Notes: generated from the letters alone by a model not told the origin. A stretch of DNA of 64,000 bases from Lachnospiraceae bacterium (GCA_029224965.1 JAQXVO010000033.1:114697-178696); one strand, 5' to 3'. Positions 1 to 9,013 are shown, counted from the stretch's first letter. Translations and numbers: made by a program.

Positions 1-738
1 GCAGGCTACGGTGATGAACATGAAGGACCAGATCGGTGTATGGCTCGGATGCATGTTGTAGAAGTGGCTCCAGAGCTCAGGGATATGATAGCCATGAGTA
101 GGAAGGCCGAATGCTACGCCGATTGCCATGATGATCAGGCAGATACCGAAGATCGGGTAAATCTTACCGATGATCTTATCAATTGAAATAAAGGTTGCGA
201 TGAAGTAATAAGCAAAGATAATAATAAGCCAGGTTACTGTCGAAGCGAAGATTCCGCCGTTTCCGACATGCTTCGGGTCGATCAGCTCTACCAGAAGTCC
301 TGCAGGTCCTACTGCGAATACAGTACCGACCATGATGAGGAGAACGACAGAGAAGAAACGCATGATCCACTGCATTGTCCTGCCGAGATAAATACCGGTA
401 ACCTCTGCGATGGAATCACCATTGTTACGTTCCGAAAGCATTCCGGAGAAGTAATCGTGAACACCTCCGGCAAAGATGGTACCGAATGTAATCCAGAGGA
501 ATACAACCGGTCCCCAGAGAGCACCCTGCAGGGCACCGAAGATAGGTCCAAGACCTGCGATGTTCAACAGCTGAACAAGGAACATCTTCCATTCCGGCAT
601 TACAACGTAGTCAACGCCATCGTTGATCTTGACTGCCGGCGTCTCACGGTCATCGGGACCGAAGGTCTTCTCTACGAGTTTACCGTAGGTGAAGTAGCCG
701 CCGATCAGGATGAGGAGACAAATCAAAAAACTAACCAT
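1..738 (-). CDS. cstA: Carbon starvation protein CstA-type transporter (N-terminal part, runs off the window)
   Basis: This is the N-terminal 246 residues of a CstA/BtsT-family peptide or pyruvate transporter, a multi-pass membrane protein. The start is the ATG at 736-738, preceded by GGAAGGAG at good spacing. Visible family features are a first hydrophobic helix that begins directly after Met, a short motif KLVEKTFGPDDRETPA that resembles the family signature in the first loop, and LNIAGLGPIFGALQGALWGP in the next segment. Several further membrane helices follow. The frame is open to base 1, so the rest lies outside the window and no truncation is implied. The upstream 739-1033 region is AT-rich and holds a 25-bp tandem duplication. 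CstA as a family is known; the exact substrate here cannot be read from sequence. Confidence 0.9.
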   Translation of the reverse strand, partial: MVSFLICLLILIGGYFTYGKLVEKTFGPDDRETPAVKINDGVDYVVMPEWKMFLVQLLNIAGLGPIFGALQGALWGPVVFLWITFGTIFAGGVHDYFSGMLSERNNGDSIAEVTGIYLGRTMQWIMRFFSVVLLIMVGTVFAVGPAGLLVELIDPKHVGNGGIFASTVTWLIIIFAYYFIATFISIDKIIGKIYPIFGICLIIMAIGVAFGLPTHGYHIPELWSHFYNMHPSHTPIWSFMFITVAC

Positions 739-918
739 TTCCCAATACTCCTTCCCATAAATAATAATTGTAAATATTTCACAAAGGACCGCCTTTGCCT
801 TACTTCGGTTTTATTGTAATTCACTAAGAATTCGATTTCAATATAAATTTCATTCGATCTGTGTATGTGATTTTGTACAAAAGCTATTATCTGTTATTTC
901 GTTTCCGTAGAAGAAATT

Positions 919-968
919 GACAATGTACAACTTGAGGCCATCTGACAATGTACAACCCGAGGCCATCT
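919..968. repeat. Two tandem 25-bp copies between cstA and lon
   Basis: A unit starting GACAATGTACAAC and ending GAGGCCATCT occurs twice back to back (919-943 and 944-968) with two differences. No open reading frame covers it. It may be a remnant of a mobile-element end, but no transposase is present. Confidence 0.8.
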
Positions 969-1033
969 CCGGCTGAAGCAGGCCGCGTCTCCCAGGCTGT
1001 TCTGCCCTGAAAGTTCGGCAAAGGAAAAGCAGG

Positions 1034-1068
1034 CAAAAAAAGACATCTCCCTTCAAAAAAGGGAGATG
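1034..1068 (-). terminator. Rho-independent terminator downstream of lon
   Basis: A 10-bp stem CATCTCCCTT/AAGGGAGATG (1044-1053 with 1059-1068) is followed on the minus strand by a run of seven T. It lies about 130 bp past the lon stop codon. Confidence 0.8.
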
Positions 1069-1139
1069 CCCGTACAGCCATATATTACTTGTAATTACAG
1101 GTTTCTATTGTTTCACTAAGTTTGGTTATGATTTGTTTC

Positions 1140-1184
1140 TTTGATCCTGATTTCTTTGATCCTGATTTCTTTCATCCTGATCTC
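1140..1184. repeat. Three 15-bp tandem units in the lon 3' region
   Basis: TTTGATCCTGATTTC is repeated three times (1140-1154, 1155-1169, 1170-1184), the last copy with two changes. It lies just past the lon stop codon and before its terminator. Confidence 0.8.
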
Positions 1185-1197
1185 TTTTGATTCGGTC

Positions 1198-3504
1198 TTA
1201 TTTTTCCTTCTTACTCTCCTTTGCATCATCCGTAAGATTCAGTGCAGTCAATACATCTGTAACCTTCTCAACCGGAACAATCTCAAGGGCATCCTTGACT
1301 TCCTGGGCTACATCGCGGAGGTCTTCGACATTTTCCTTAGGAATGAAGACCTTGGTGACACCGGCTCTCTGGGCTGCCATCAGCTTCTCCGGAAGTCCTC
1401 CGATCGGATTGACTCCGCCCTGGAGAGAAACCTCACCGGTCATTGCCACATGAGGTGTAACCGGCTTGCCGGTAACCAGGGAAGAAAGTGCTGTGGTCAG
1501 CGTGATACCTGCGGAAGGACCGTCCTTGGGGGTAGATCCGTCAGGTACGTGGATATGAAGATCATTCTTCTCAAAGAGCTTGGCCTTGTCCGGATAGAGG
1601 GACTTGACCAGGGAAATGGCGATCTCCGCCGATTCCTTCATGACGTCTCCCAGCTGTCCGGTGATGGTGACCTTGCCGCTGCCCTTGGTAAAGAGGGTTT
1701 CAATATAGAGGATGGTGCCTCCGACCTGGGTCCAGGCCAGACCGGTAATGACGCCGGGCTTTGCCTCATCCCTGACCTTGTTCCTTGTCATAGGCCTTGC
1801 ATCCAGGAAGTCTCTCAGATTGTTCGAATCGACAACGATGTGTTTGTCCGGATTCTTGACATGCTCTACTGCTGCCACACGGCCGATGGTATCCATCCGT
1901 TTCTTCAAGCCGCGGACTCCGGCTTCCAGGGTATATTTATCGATGACATCGGTCAGGGCCTGATCGGTCAGCTCGATATCTTCCTTCTTTAAGCCGACGG
2001 CCTTCAGGCTCTTCGGGATCAGATGCTCCCGGGCGATCTGGAACTTCTCGCTCGGTGTATAGCCCTGGAACTGGATGACCTCCATACGGTTCAGCAGAGG
2101 CTCCGGAATGGTCTCAACGGTGTTGGCCGTGCAGATAAAGAAGACATCAGACAGGTCATAGGGCACATTCATATAGTGGTCGGTAAAGGTATTGTTCTGC
2201 TCCGGATCCAGGACCTCGAGCAGGGCCGATGCCGGATCTCCGTTGTAGGACTGGCCCAGCTTGTCGACCTCATCAAGAACCATGACCGGATTGGAGACAC
2301 CGGACTTCTCAATGCCGTCCATGATACGGCCGGGCATAGCTCCGATATAGGTTCTCCGGTGGCCGCGGATATCTGCCTCATCACGAACACCGCCCAGGCT
2401 GACACGGACGTATTCACGTCCCAGGGCCTTGGCAATGGACTTTCCGATCGAGGTCTTGCCGGTACCGGGAGCTCCGACAAAGAGGAGGATGGAACCGGAC
2501 TGTTCCTTCTTCAGATTCATAACGGCGATCTGCTGAATGATCCGGTCCTTGACCTTCTTTAAGCCGTAATGATCCTCATCTAGAATCTTTCTGGCGGCAT
2601 CAAGATCGATCTCCTTAGCCTGTTCCTTCTTCCAGGACAGGCTGGTCACGAAATCGAGATAATCGTAAAGCATGCCGGACTCCTGGGAGTTCTGACCTTC
2701 CTGCTTAAGTCGGTTCAGAACCTTGTCGGCTTCCTTCCTTGCATCCGGATTCATGCCGGATTCTTCGATCTTCTTCTGGAATTTCTGCAGATCGGTCACA
2801 TCCTCGGGATGCATGTCATCGAGTTCCTTCTGCAGGTAATCCATCTGCTTTTTGATGGCCTGTTCCCGGTAGAGTTTCTGATAATCCTCTTCCTGGGCAT
2901 TTCTGGCTTCGGTATTGACGCGGTTGATCTCTACATTTTCATAGATCATCTTCTCTTCCAGATCCATCCGCTCCTTCTTGGAGTCAGTTTCCAGAAGCTT
3001 GAACTTGTCCTCAGGGCTTTCGACCACCCAGGGACTCATCATGGCTGCGGCTTCATTCAGAGAATTGATCTGGGCCACATAGGTCCGGACAGCTCCGGCC
3101 CACTGTTCTCCGGCTGTGGCCTGGATCATCTCCCGCTTCAGAGCTTCCAGATGCTTCTTGGCTTCTTCCGGATCCAGATCATCGGTATCCGGACGCCGGG
3201 TTACGGTCAGCTCCAGGCTGTGATCCGGATAAACAGTGACTTCATCGATATTGCGGCGGTCCTTGGTCCGGATGACGAGATAGTTATTGGCGGTATTGAC
3301 TTCTGTGATCTCACCGGACACACCGATGGGGAAGAAATCCTGATCGGTCAGTTCATCCCTGGTCTTATATTCCTTCATGGCGATCAGGATGACCCGCTCG
3401 CCGACCTCGGGGTTCCGTCCGGTCACATTCTTATAATTGTCGGATTTCAGATATATATTTGCTTCTGGTACAAGGACCATATTATAAACGGGTACAACTG
3501 TCAT
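1198..3504 (-). CDS. lon: ATP-dependent protease La (Lon)
   Basis: This 768-residue protein is a full-length cytoplasmic LonA-type AAA+ serine protease for misfolded and regulatory proteins. The N-terminal substrate-binding region covers about residues 1-200 and is followed by a coiled-coil stretch to about 300. The AAA+ module shows Walker A GAPGTGKTS at 344-352 and Walker B VMVLDEVDK at 407-415. The C-terminal protease domain shows KDGPSAG with the catalytic serine at about 664, and the catalytic lysine in GLPEKLMAA at about 707. The ATG is preceded by AAGGAGGCACCT. A CIRCE-like inverted repeat lies about 125 bp upstream, which suggests HrcA heat-shock control. It is transcribed alone; a terminator lies at 1034-1068. 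Confidence 0.97.
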   Translation of the reverse strand: MTVVPVYNMVLVPEANIYLKSDNYKNVTGRNPEVGERVILIAMKEYKTRDELTDQDFFPIGVSGEITEVNTANNYLVIRTKDRRNIDEVTVYPDHSLELTVTRRPDTDDLDPEEAKKHLEALKREMIQATAGEQWAGAVRTYVAQINSLNEAAAMMSPWVVESPEDKFKLLETDSKKERMDLEEKMIYENVEINRVNTEARNAQEEDYQKLYREQAIKKQMDYLQKELDDMHPEDVTDLQKFQKKIEESGMNPDARKEADKVLNRLKQEGQNSQESGMLYDYLDFVTSLSWKKEQAKEIDLDAARKILDEDHYGLKKVKDRIIQQIAVMNLKKEQSGSILLFVGAPGTGKTSIGKSIAKALGREYVRVSLGGVRDEADIRGHRRTYIGAMPGRIMDGIEKSGVSNPVMVLDEVDKLGQSYNGDPASALLEVLDPEQNNTFTDHYMNVPYDLSDVFFICTANTVETIPEPLLNRMEVIQFQGYTPSEKFQIAREHLIPKSLKAVGLKKEDIELTDQALTDVIDKYTLEAGVRGLKKRMDTIGRVAAVEHVKNPDKHIVVDSNNLRDFLDARPMTRNKVRDEAKPGVITGLAWTQVGGTILYIETLFTKGSGKVTITGQLGDVMKESAEIAISLVKSLYPDKAKLFEKNDLHIHVPDGSTPKDGPSAGITLTTALSSLVTGKPVTPHVAMTGEVSLQGGVNPIGGLPEKLMAAQRAGVTKVFIPKENVEDLRDVAQEVKDALEIVPVEKVTDVLTALNLTDDAKESKKEK

Positions 3505-3629
3505 AGGTGCCTCCTTATTCTGTAATCTTTTTTCTTAGTTTCCTGTTTAGGTTTCGGTTTTCGGTTTTGGTTGTTCTGTTTCTGTTTTTGTTTTTTCGAT
3601 TTTATTCATTTATATTGTTTTCGATATTA

Positions 3630-3656
3630 TTAGCACTCATAAATGTCGGTTGCTAA
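3630..3656 (-). promoter_or_regulatory. CIRCE-like HrcA operator upstream of lon
   Basis: TTAGCACTC (3630-3638), nine bases, then GGTTGCTAA (3648-3656). The first arm is the exact CIRCE half-site. The second arm matches GAGTGCTAA at seven of nine positions. A perfect CIRCE lies upstream of hsp20 in the same window (50443-50469), so an HrcA regulon exists here. Placement in front of lon is inferred to be functional. Confidence 0.7.
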
Positions 3657-3829
3657 TACAGATCAAATAATACTCCCTCATTTTCAAGAATGCAAGGGTA
3701 CAGGAAAGAATTTATGATTCTTTAATAAATGGATCCGCCTGTCAGCAGGCAGGAAAAGTGCTATCTTAATATGGTGGCAGTGTAATAAGTCATCACCCGC
3801 CTTGCGCTTGTGCAAAAAGTAGGTGTTAT

Positions 3830-3889
3830 GAGTGCGAATTGCGCAGCGGATCTTCGAATGAGCGCGAATCGCGCAGCGGACCTTCGATT
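3830..3889. repeat. Two 30-bp GC-rich tandem units in the lon/aldolase intergenic region
   Basis: Units at 3830-3859 and 3860-3889 share the core GCGAAT-GCGCAGCGGA-CTTCGA with four differences. They sit inside an otherwise AT-rich intergenic region of about 510 bp (3505-4018). Short hairpin-forming stretches follow (CCCACATCAAATGGG). No convincing gene covers them. Confidence 0.75.
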
Positions 3890-4018
3890 TTGAAATCAGA
3901 AAACGAAAGCTTCCCACATCAAATGGGTGCGCGGGCCTTGGGCTTCCAAATGTCAAGCAAAACGCATTTAAAGTTTTTATAAGAAATAAGAAAAGAAAAA
4001 GAAACGGAGGACTCTTTC

Positions 4019-5233
4019 ATGTCCATTGATAAGAAAACTGCTCAGGAACTGATTCTTCGCGCCGGCCGCGAGCTCAAGCGTACCGGCCTCATTGCCCGGA
4101 CCTGGGGAAATATCAGCGCCCGTATTTCCGACACGTCCTTTCTGATCACGCCCAGCGGCCGCTCCTATGAGAGCCTTACGCCCAAGGATCTGGTCGAGGT
4201 CCGCCTCGATGATCTCTCCTATCAGGGGGATCTCAAGCCTTCGAGCGAGATGAAGGTTCATGCGGTCTGCTACCGGAACCGGCCGGACACGGACTTTGTC
4301 ATCCACACCCATCAGGATTATGCGACCGACCTGTCCACACTCGGAGCAGATCTGTCCTTCCCGGGCCAGTCCCTCTCCCCGGTTCCGACCGCAGACTATG
4401 CGATTTTCGGTTCCGATGCCCTGGCGGAAAATGTAGACCGTGCCTTAAAGCGCAATGACTGCCGGGTTGTTCTCATGCGAAATCACGGAACCGTCTGCCT
4501 GGGAAAAGATTACGAAGATGCCTTCCGACTTGCCCGGCAGTTAGAAGACGAATGCCAAAAGGAATATCTGAAAATGATTGCTCCGGTCAGGCCCGAAGAA
4601 ATCTGTGGAAATCTGGAATTGGGGAAATTCACGGAAGAGCTCATCGCAGGCTCTGATTTCTCTGAAGTTTCTGGTTCTTCTGAAAAATCCGGATTTTCTG
4701 CAGTTCCTGGCTGCTATCTCTTTACGAAAGCGCCCTATATTTCTAAGTATGCATCCTTCGGCGAGGATCTGACCGTCTATGTCGATGACCTGGGCATGAT
4801 GGTCGGACCCGTGGTCCGCTGCCTTCCAAAGGATGCTTTCGAAAGAGGCGTCCAGAAGGATCTGGAAAAGAAAGTTCTGCCGGATCCAATCCGGGCCTTT
4901 CTGACCGGAAAAGCATCCGAGGAAGCTCTTTCCTTAGGAAGCTCAGAAAAATCTTCGAAATCAGAAGGAAATCTTCAGGATCATACTGCAGAGAGTTCGA
5001 AAGACAGCACCTCCGCACTTCCCGTCGTCAGCAATGCCCTTCTGCTTCCGGGCATGGGCGCCGTCTGCTACGGCAAGGACCGATCCGAAGCCGAAGCCAT
5101 GGTCATGGTTTTAGACAAGGGCTGCCAGGTCGGCCTTCTGGAGAGAGCCGGCTTTCAGCCACAGGCTGCTGATCTTGCCACACGGATAGAAGAACATGAG
5201 ATCTATGTCAGGAAATATGCCGGCCTGAAGTAA
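4019..5233 (+). CDS. Class II aldolase/adducin family protein with degenerate second domain
   Basis: This 404-residue protein starts with a complete class II aldolase/adducin domain (about residues 1-210), the fold of fuculose- and ribulose-phosphate aldolases and epimerases. Zinc ligands and the active-site acid are visible: E77 in SSEMKVH, H96 and H98 in IHTHQD, and H156 in RNHGTVC. Standard family members end near residue 230. Here a further 190 residues follow. They include a Ser/Glu-rich linker at about 303-333 and a segment (338-375) that resembles the C-terminal strand and helix of the first domain, with the metal histidine replaced (PGMGAVC). It looks like a tandem duplication with a dead second copy. 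The start ATG follows GGAGG with good spacing. It is monocistronic, with two repeat units and a terminator downstream. The sugar substrate is unknown. Confidence 0.85.
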   Translation: MSIDKKTAQELILRAGRELKRTGLIARTWGNISARISDTSFLITPSGRSYESLTPKDLVEVRLDDLSYQGDLKPSSEMKVHAVCYRNRPDTDFVIHTHQDYATDLSTLGADLSFPGQSLSPVPTADYAIFGSDALAENVDRALKRNDCRVVLMRNHGTVCLGKDYEDAFRLARQLEDECQKEYLKMIAPVRPEEICGNLELGKFTEELIAGSDFSEVSGSSEKSGFSAVPGCYLFTKAPYISKYASFGEDLTVYVDDLGMMVGPVVRCLPKDAFERGVQKDLEKKVLPDPIRAFLTGKASEEALSLGSSEKSSKSEGNLQDHTAESSKDSTSALPVVSNALLLPGMGAVCYGKDRSEAEAMVMVLDKGCQVGLLERAGFQPQAADLATRIEEHEIYVRKYAGLK

Positions 5234-5239
5234 GTCCTG

Positions 5240-5412
5240 AACTCCGATCTTTATTATCCAGTTTTCGGGTCTCAGGGATCGATTTTGAAAGCAATCCTGA
5301 ATCCTGATCCCTATTTATCCGACTTTCTGGATTTCAGGGATCAATTTTGATGGAAAATTCCTATCCCGATCCATTTCTTCAAATTGACAGATCTTAGACA
5401 TCGATTTTCTCT
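5240..5412 (+). repeat. Isolated copies of the 62-bp repeat, GGATC/GATCC arm type
   Basis: Two consecutive units lie between the aldolase stop codon and the terminator at 5421. Each has GGGATC or GGATC, then a 25-base core containing GATTTTGAAA or ATTTTGATGG, then GATCC(C). The core and spacing match the arrays at 23.2, 50.7 and 63.6 kb, but the arm sequence differs. Confidence 0.75.
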
Positions 5413-5420
5413 TCCTATTG

Positions 5421-5448
5421 AAAAAACCCGTCCGAAGACGGGTTTTTT
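5421..5448. terminator. Bidirectional terminator between the aldolase gene and uppP
   Basis: Perfect 12-bp stem AAAAAACCCGTC/GACGGGTTTTTT with loop CGAA gives T-runs on both strands. It serves the convergent genes on either side. Confidence 0.95.
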
Positions 5449-5453
5449 CTACC

Positions 5454-6317
5454 TTACTGAATTGCAGTAATGCTTGCTCCGCTGATCAGGAAGGCCAGGA
5501 TAACGAAGATACCAAGGGCGATCCGGTACCAGCCGAAGACTTTGAAGTCGTGCTTCTTGATGTAGCTCATCAGGAAACGGATGATGAAAACGGAAACCAG
5601 GAATGCTACGATGCATCCGGTCAGAAGAATAGCGGTCTGATAGCCGGTCAGGACATTTCCTGCATGGAAGAACTTGAAGATCTTCAAAAGACTTGCGCCG
5701 GCCATAACAGGGATGGCTAAGATGAAGGTAAATTCTGCTGCGACTTTTCTTGAGACACCGATCATGATGCCGCCGAGGATGGTCGAGCCGGAACGGGAAG
5801 TTCCGGGCAGGCAGGCGGCAACCAGCTGAAAGAGACCGATGATCAGTGCGTCCTTGTAAGTTAATTCACTGAGACGGTTTACATTTGCCACGGCATCTGT
5901 CTTCTCTCTCCGGTTTTCAACAATAATAAAGGCAATACCGACAAGGATCAGCATGATCGAAACGACCAGGGCATTATAGAGATGGGAATCCAGCCAGTCA
6001 TCCAGCAGAACGCCGACGATTCCGGCGGGAATGCAGGCAACGATGGTCTTACCCCAGAGGCTTAAGGTGTGGCGTTTCACCATAACTCGTCCTGTCTTTC
6101 TGGACCTGCCAAAGGGCCAGATGGTTTTCCAGTACATGAGAATGACGGCCAGAATCGCACCGAACTGGATGACAACCAGAAACATCTGCCAGAAGTCTTT
6201 TCCCTGATCGATCCGGCAGACCCGGTCCAGAAGGATCATATGGCCGGTCGAGCTGACCGGCAGCCATTCGGTAATTCCCTCTACGATGCCGTAGAGAATC
6301 GCTTTTAAGATATCCAT
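5454..6317 (-). CDS. uppP: Undecaprenyl-diphosphatase UppP (BacA)
   Basis: This 287-residue integral membrane protein dephosphorylates undecaprenyl diphosphate, recycling the lipid carrier for cell-wall synthesis. The two family signatures are present: EGITEWLPVSSTGH at 13-26 and PGTSRSGST at 171-179, which together form the active site. About eight hydrophobic segments are visible and the length is typical. The ATG is preceded by AAAGGAT. It is monocistronic and ends six bases before the bidirectional terminator. The family is linked to basal bacitracin resistance. Confidence 0.97.
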   Translation of the reverse strand: MDILKAILYGIVEGITEWLPVSSTGHMILLDRVCRIDQGKDFWQMFLVVIQFGAILAVILMYWKTIWPFGRSRKTGRVMVKRHTLSLWGKTIVACIPAGIVGVLLDDWLDSHLYNALVVSIMLILVGIAFIIVENRREKTDAVANVNRLSELTYKDALIIGLFQLVAACLPGTSRSGSTILGGIMIGVSRKVAAEFTFILAIPVMAGASLLKIFKFFHAGNVLTGYQTAILLTGCIVAFLVSVFIIRFLMSYIKKHDFKVFGWYRIALGIFVILAFLISGASITAIQ

Positions 6318-6412
6318 AATTGATGATATCCTTTCTTTTATGAACTATTTTATCCCTTCTTTGTGTTTCTTCGAATGCTTCTAATAGAAAATAGAAAGAA
6401 CCTAGAGGAATC

Positions 6413-6610
6413 TCAAGCTTCCTCGAATATTCTTAAGAAAGAACCTGAAAAAATTAGGAGAAAGAAACAGAGGAAAGAAACCGGAAAAAGTATACCATAA
6501 GTGGGGTGCGAGAACCACTCATAGTTGACGGAGAGTTTTTTAGTGAAATTCTTGCATATTAACTGTTTCAGCAGGTCGATCTCATTATTATAATCTGCGG
6601 ATTGTTGCAT
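6413..6610 (-). CDS. Possible small membrane protein, 65 aa (weak)
   Basis: A 65-residue reading frame with a polar N-terminal half and a hydrophobic segment near residues 40-58. AGGAG lies 13 bases before the ATG, which is longer than ideal. I recognise no family. It lies in the 625-bp AT-rich gap (6318-6942) between uppP and the exported protein, in which I otherwise see nothing. It may be a chance frame or a relic. Confidence 0.25.
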   Translation of the reverse strand: MQQSADYNNEIDLLKQLICKNFTKKLSVNYEWFSHPTYGILFPVSFLCFFLLIFSGSFLRIFEEA

Positions 6611-6942
6611 GCTGTTCTTTTATCTCCTGATTTGATCAGCTACTTTGAACATATTAACTCGTTCTAATAAGATGATTTCAGAATTAAATCATTTTTATTT
6701 TGTTATACCGTGAATTTGGCGTAAAATTTACATTAGTAAGATTTGAACGTTAATAATAATTGTTGACAGATTTTACGCTCCTTGACAACTGAATAAAGCT
6801 GTAGATATCAAAATATTACAATAATAGAGAAAACTTTAATGACCAAGTGAAATAGTTTTTTTGTTATTGTTGGCAATTTTTAAAATGCATTGGATTAGTC
6901 TTTTCTATATTTTCAAGAACAACTGATTTGAGGGTGGGTTCA

Positions 6943-7323
6943 ATGAAAAACAATTGTAAGCGACTTGTATTCATTTTTCTATCCATTAGTATACTGATCG
7001 TGCTTACTGTAAGAGGATGTTTATTTCAGGAGAATCATCAGGGCATGGGGCAACTTTATAGTGGGGATGATTATTCTCATTGGTTTCATCTAAGGGGCAT
7101 TGTCCTAGAAAAAACAACTACTCTTTTGGTAAGGCTAATGGATGAGAAAGAAAGTACCTTGTTTTTTGATAAGACCGAAGTCTCCTTGGATTGTACCAAG
7201 TGCGAGACCGAAGTAAAAAATGTTTCGAAGGGAGATATTATTCAATTCTACTTCTTTAAGCAACATGCAGATAATGGAATAGTAAAAGTTGAAAAGGTTA
7301 TTGGAGAAAAGGAAGAAAAATGA
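6943..7323 (+). CDS. Hypothetical exported or membrane-anchored small protein
   Basis: A 126-residue protein if translation starts at the ATG at 6943, which follows GAGGGTGGG; a GTG or other start 15 bases upstream is less likely. Residues 4-26 form a basic N-terminus plus a hydrophobic segment ending VRGC. This resembles a lipobox only weakly because Arg precedes Gly. The mature part is small, charged and Lys/Glu-rich at the end, and has a CxxC pair (CTKCET). It looks like a small beta-fold secreted domain. The gene is markedly more AT-rich and uses more A/T-ending codons than its neighbours, which suggests recent acquisition. Function is unknown. Confidence 0.6.
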   Translation: MKNNCKRLVFIFLSISILIVLTVRGCLFQENHQGMGQLYSGDDYSHWFHLRGIVLEKTTTLLVRLMDEKESTLFFDKTEVSLDCTKCETEVKNVSKGDIIQFYFFKQHADNGIVKVEKVIGEKEEK

Positions 7324-7556
7324 CGGGAAAGCATGTGTCTCCTTACGCCATAAAACCTATTCTGCCAGCTCCTTCATATTTACTTTTTTGGAAAAAACTG
7401 TAACCGGAGGAATCGGCAATTTGCACTTTTTATAGAACCATCTTTTCTATTCTATATGGTCGTGGTATCATTTGAATTTAAGCAGGTGCAATTTCCAAAT
7501 GCTTCCTGCTGACAGGAAAAGATTACTGAGTGACTGTGATTGTGAGAGGAAAGAAA

Positions 7557-8876
7557 ATGAAAAAGGTTGTGAAGTTCGGAGGCAGTTCCCTGGCCGATGC
7601 CAAGCAGTTTGAAAAGGTCGGCCGCATCATTAAAAGCGACGAATCCAGAGTCTATGTGATTCCAAGCGCTCCCGGCAAACGGTTCAGCGGAGACACCAAG
7701 GTCACGGATATGCTGATCAAAGCCTATCAGATTGCTGTAAACGGCGGAGACCTCCATCAGCAGCTTCTGGATATCAAGGCCCGTTACAATGAGATCATCG
7801 AGGGCCTGCAGCTGGATTTCAGCCTGGACGATGAATTTGAGACCATCGAAAAGAATCTGAAGGAAGATCCGACCCTCGATTACGCTGCCAGCCGCGGCGA
7901 ATATCTGAACGGCCACGTCATGGCCAAATACCTGGATTACGAATTCATCGATCCCTTCGATGTGATCTTCTTTAATGAAGAGGGAAATCTGAACACCTAC
8001 AAGACTGAGAAGGTTTTAAGCCAGCGTCTTGCCGAGACACCCAAGGCCGTCATCCCCGGCTTCTACGGCAGGGGCAAGGACGGAAAAATCAAGACCTTCT
8101 CCAGAGGCGGATCCGATGTCACCGGATCCATCGTAGCCGGTGCCTGCGGTGCCGATGTCTATGAAAACTGGACCGATGTATCGGGCTTTCTGGTTGCCGA
8201 TCCGAGAATCGTCGATCATCCCAAGAGCATCGATACCATTACCTATCGGGAGCTCCGCGAGCTTTCCTACATGGGCGCCTCTGTTCTCCACGAGGACGCC
8301 ATCTTCCCGGTCCGCTCCAAGGGCATTCCGATCAACATCAGAAATACAAACCGTCCGGACGATGCCGGCACATGGATCGTCGAATCCACGGCTCGTAAGC
8401 CCCAGTATATGATCACCGGCATTGCCGGAAAGAAGGGCTTCTGCGCGGTCGATATCACAAAGGCCCTGATGAATTCCGAGGTCGGATTCGGCAGGAAGGT
8501 TCTCCAGGCATTTGAGGATCATGGGATCAATTTCGAGCATATGCCCTCCGGCATTGATACCATGACCATTGTGGTTCATGAAGATGAGTTCCTGGACAAG
8601 GAGCAGCAGGTTGTATCCGAGATCCATCGTCTGACCCATCCGGATTCGATTGAGATCCAGCCGGATCTGGCCTTAATCGCGGTTGTTGGCCGGGGAATGA
8701 AATCCGCCTATGGTACTTCAGGAAGAATCTTCTCCGCCCTGGCTCATGCCAGAGTCAATGTCCGCATGATCGATCAGGGCTCCTCCGAGCTCAATATCAT
8801 CATCGGAGTCGACGAGAAGGATTTCGAGAAAGCCATCCGGGCCATCTACGATATCTTTGTCATGACCCAGCTGTAA
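7557..8876 (+). CDS. lysC: Aspartate kinase
   Basis: This 439-residue enzyme phosphorylates L-aspartate, the first step toward lysine, threonine, methionine and diaminopimelate. The N-terminal kinase domain shows KFGGSS at residues 6-11 and SRGGSDVTGS near 180, which form the nucleotide and aspartate site. The C-terminal part (from about residue 295) carries two ACT domains for feedback control. I chose the ATG at 7557 because AGAGGAAAG precedes it; an in-frame start 27 bases upstream lacks such a site. It is monocistronic, with a strong terminator at 8980. The 230-bp upstream region shows no lysine riboswitch or T-box that I can recognise. Confidence 0.95.
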   Translation: MKKVVKFGGSSLADAKQFEKVGRIIKSDESRVYVIPSAPGKRFSGDTKVTDMLIKAYQIAVNGGDLHQQLLDIKARYNEIIEGLQLDFSLDDEFETIEKNLKEDPTLDYAASRGEYLNGHVMAKYLDYEFIDPFDVIFFNEEGNLNTYKTEKVLSQRLAETPKAVIPGFYGRGKDGKIKTFSRGGSDVTGSIVAGACGADVYENWTDVSGFLVADPRIVDHPKSIDTITYRELRELSYMGASVLHEDAIFPVRSKGIPINIRNTNRPDDAGTWIVESTARKPQYMITGIAGKKGFCAVDITKALMNSEVGFGRKVLQAFEDHGINFEHMPSGIDTMTIVVHEDEFLDKEQQVVSEIHRLTHPDSIEIQPDLALIAVVGRGMKSAYGTSGRIFSALAHARVNVRMIDQGSSELNIIIGVDEKDFEKAIRAIYDIFVMTQL

Positions 8877-8979
8877 TACAATTCCGAAACAGAGATATAT
8901 GACCGCGAGATCTACATCGGGAATTGAAATTTTCTTCATTATCGATGTACAGCATTAGGAAAATCCTTTATTAAAAGAA

Positions 8980-9013
8980 AAAGTGCCATGGGGCTGCCGC
9001 TCCATGGCACTTT
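8980..9013. terminator. Bidirectional terminator between lysC and the L,D-transpeptidase gene
   Basis: 12-bp stem AAAGTGCCATGG/CCATGGCACTTT with flanking A- and T-rich tracts. The genes on either side converge here. Confidence 0.9.

Noticed and set aside
3684..3956. 90-codon minus-strand frame upstream of lon
   Set aside because: No ribosome site, composition shaped by the tandem GC-rich units, and no family resemblance.
7324..7556. Lysine riboswitch in front of aspartokinase
   Set aside because: No conserved lysine-riboswitch core or terminator is visible in the 230-bp leader.
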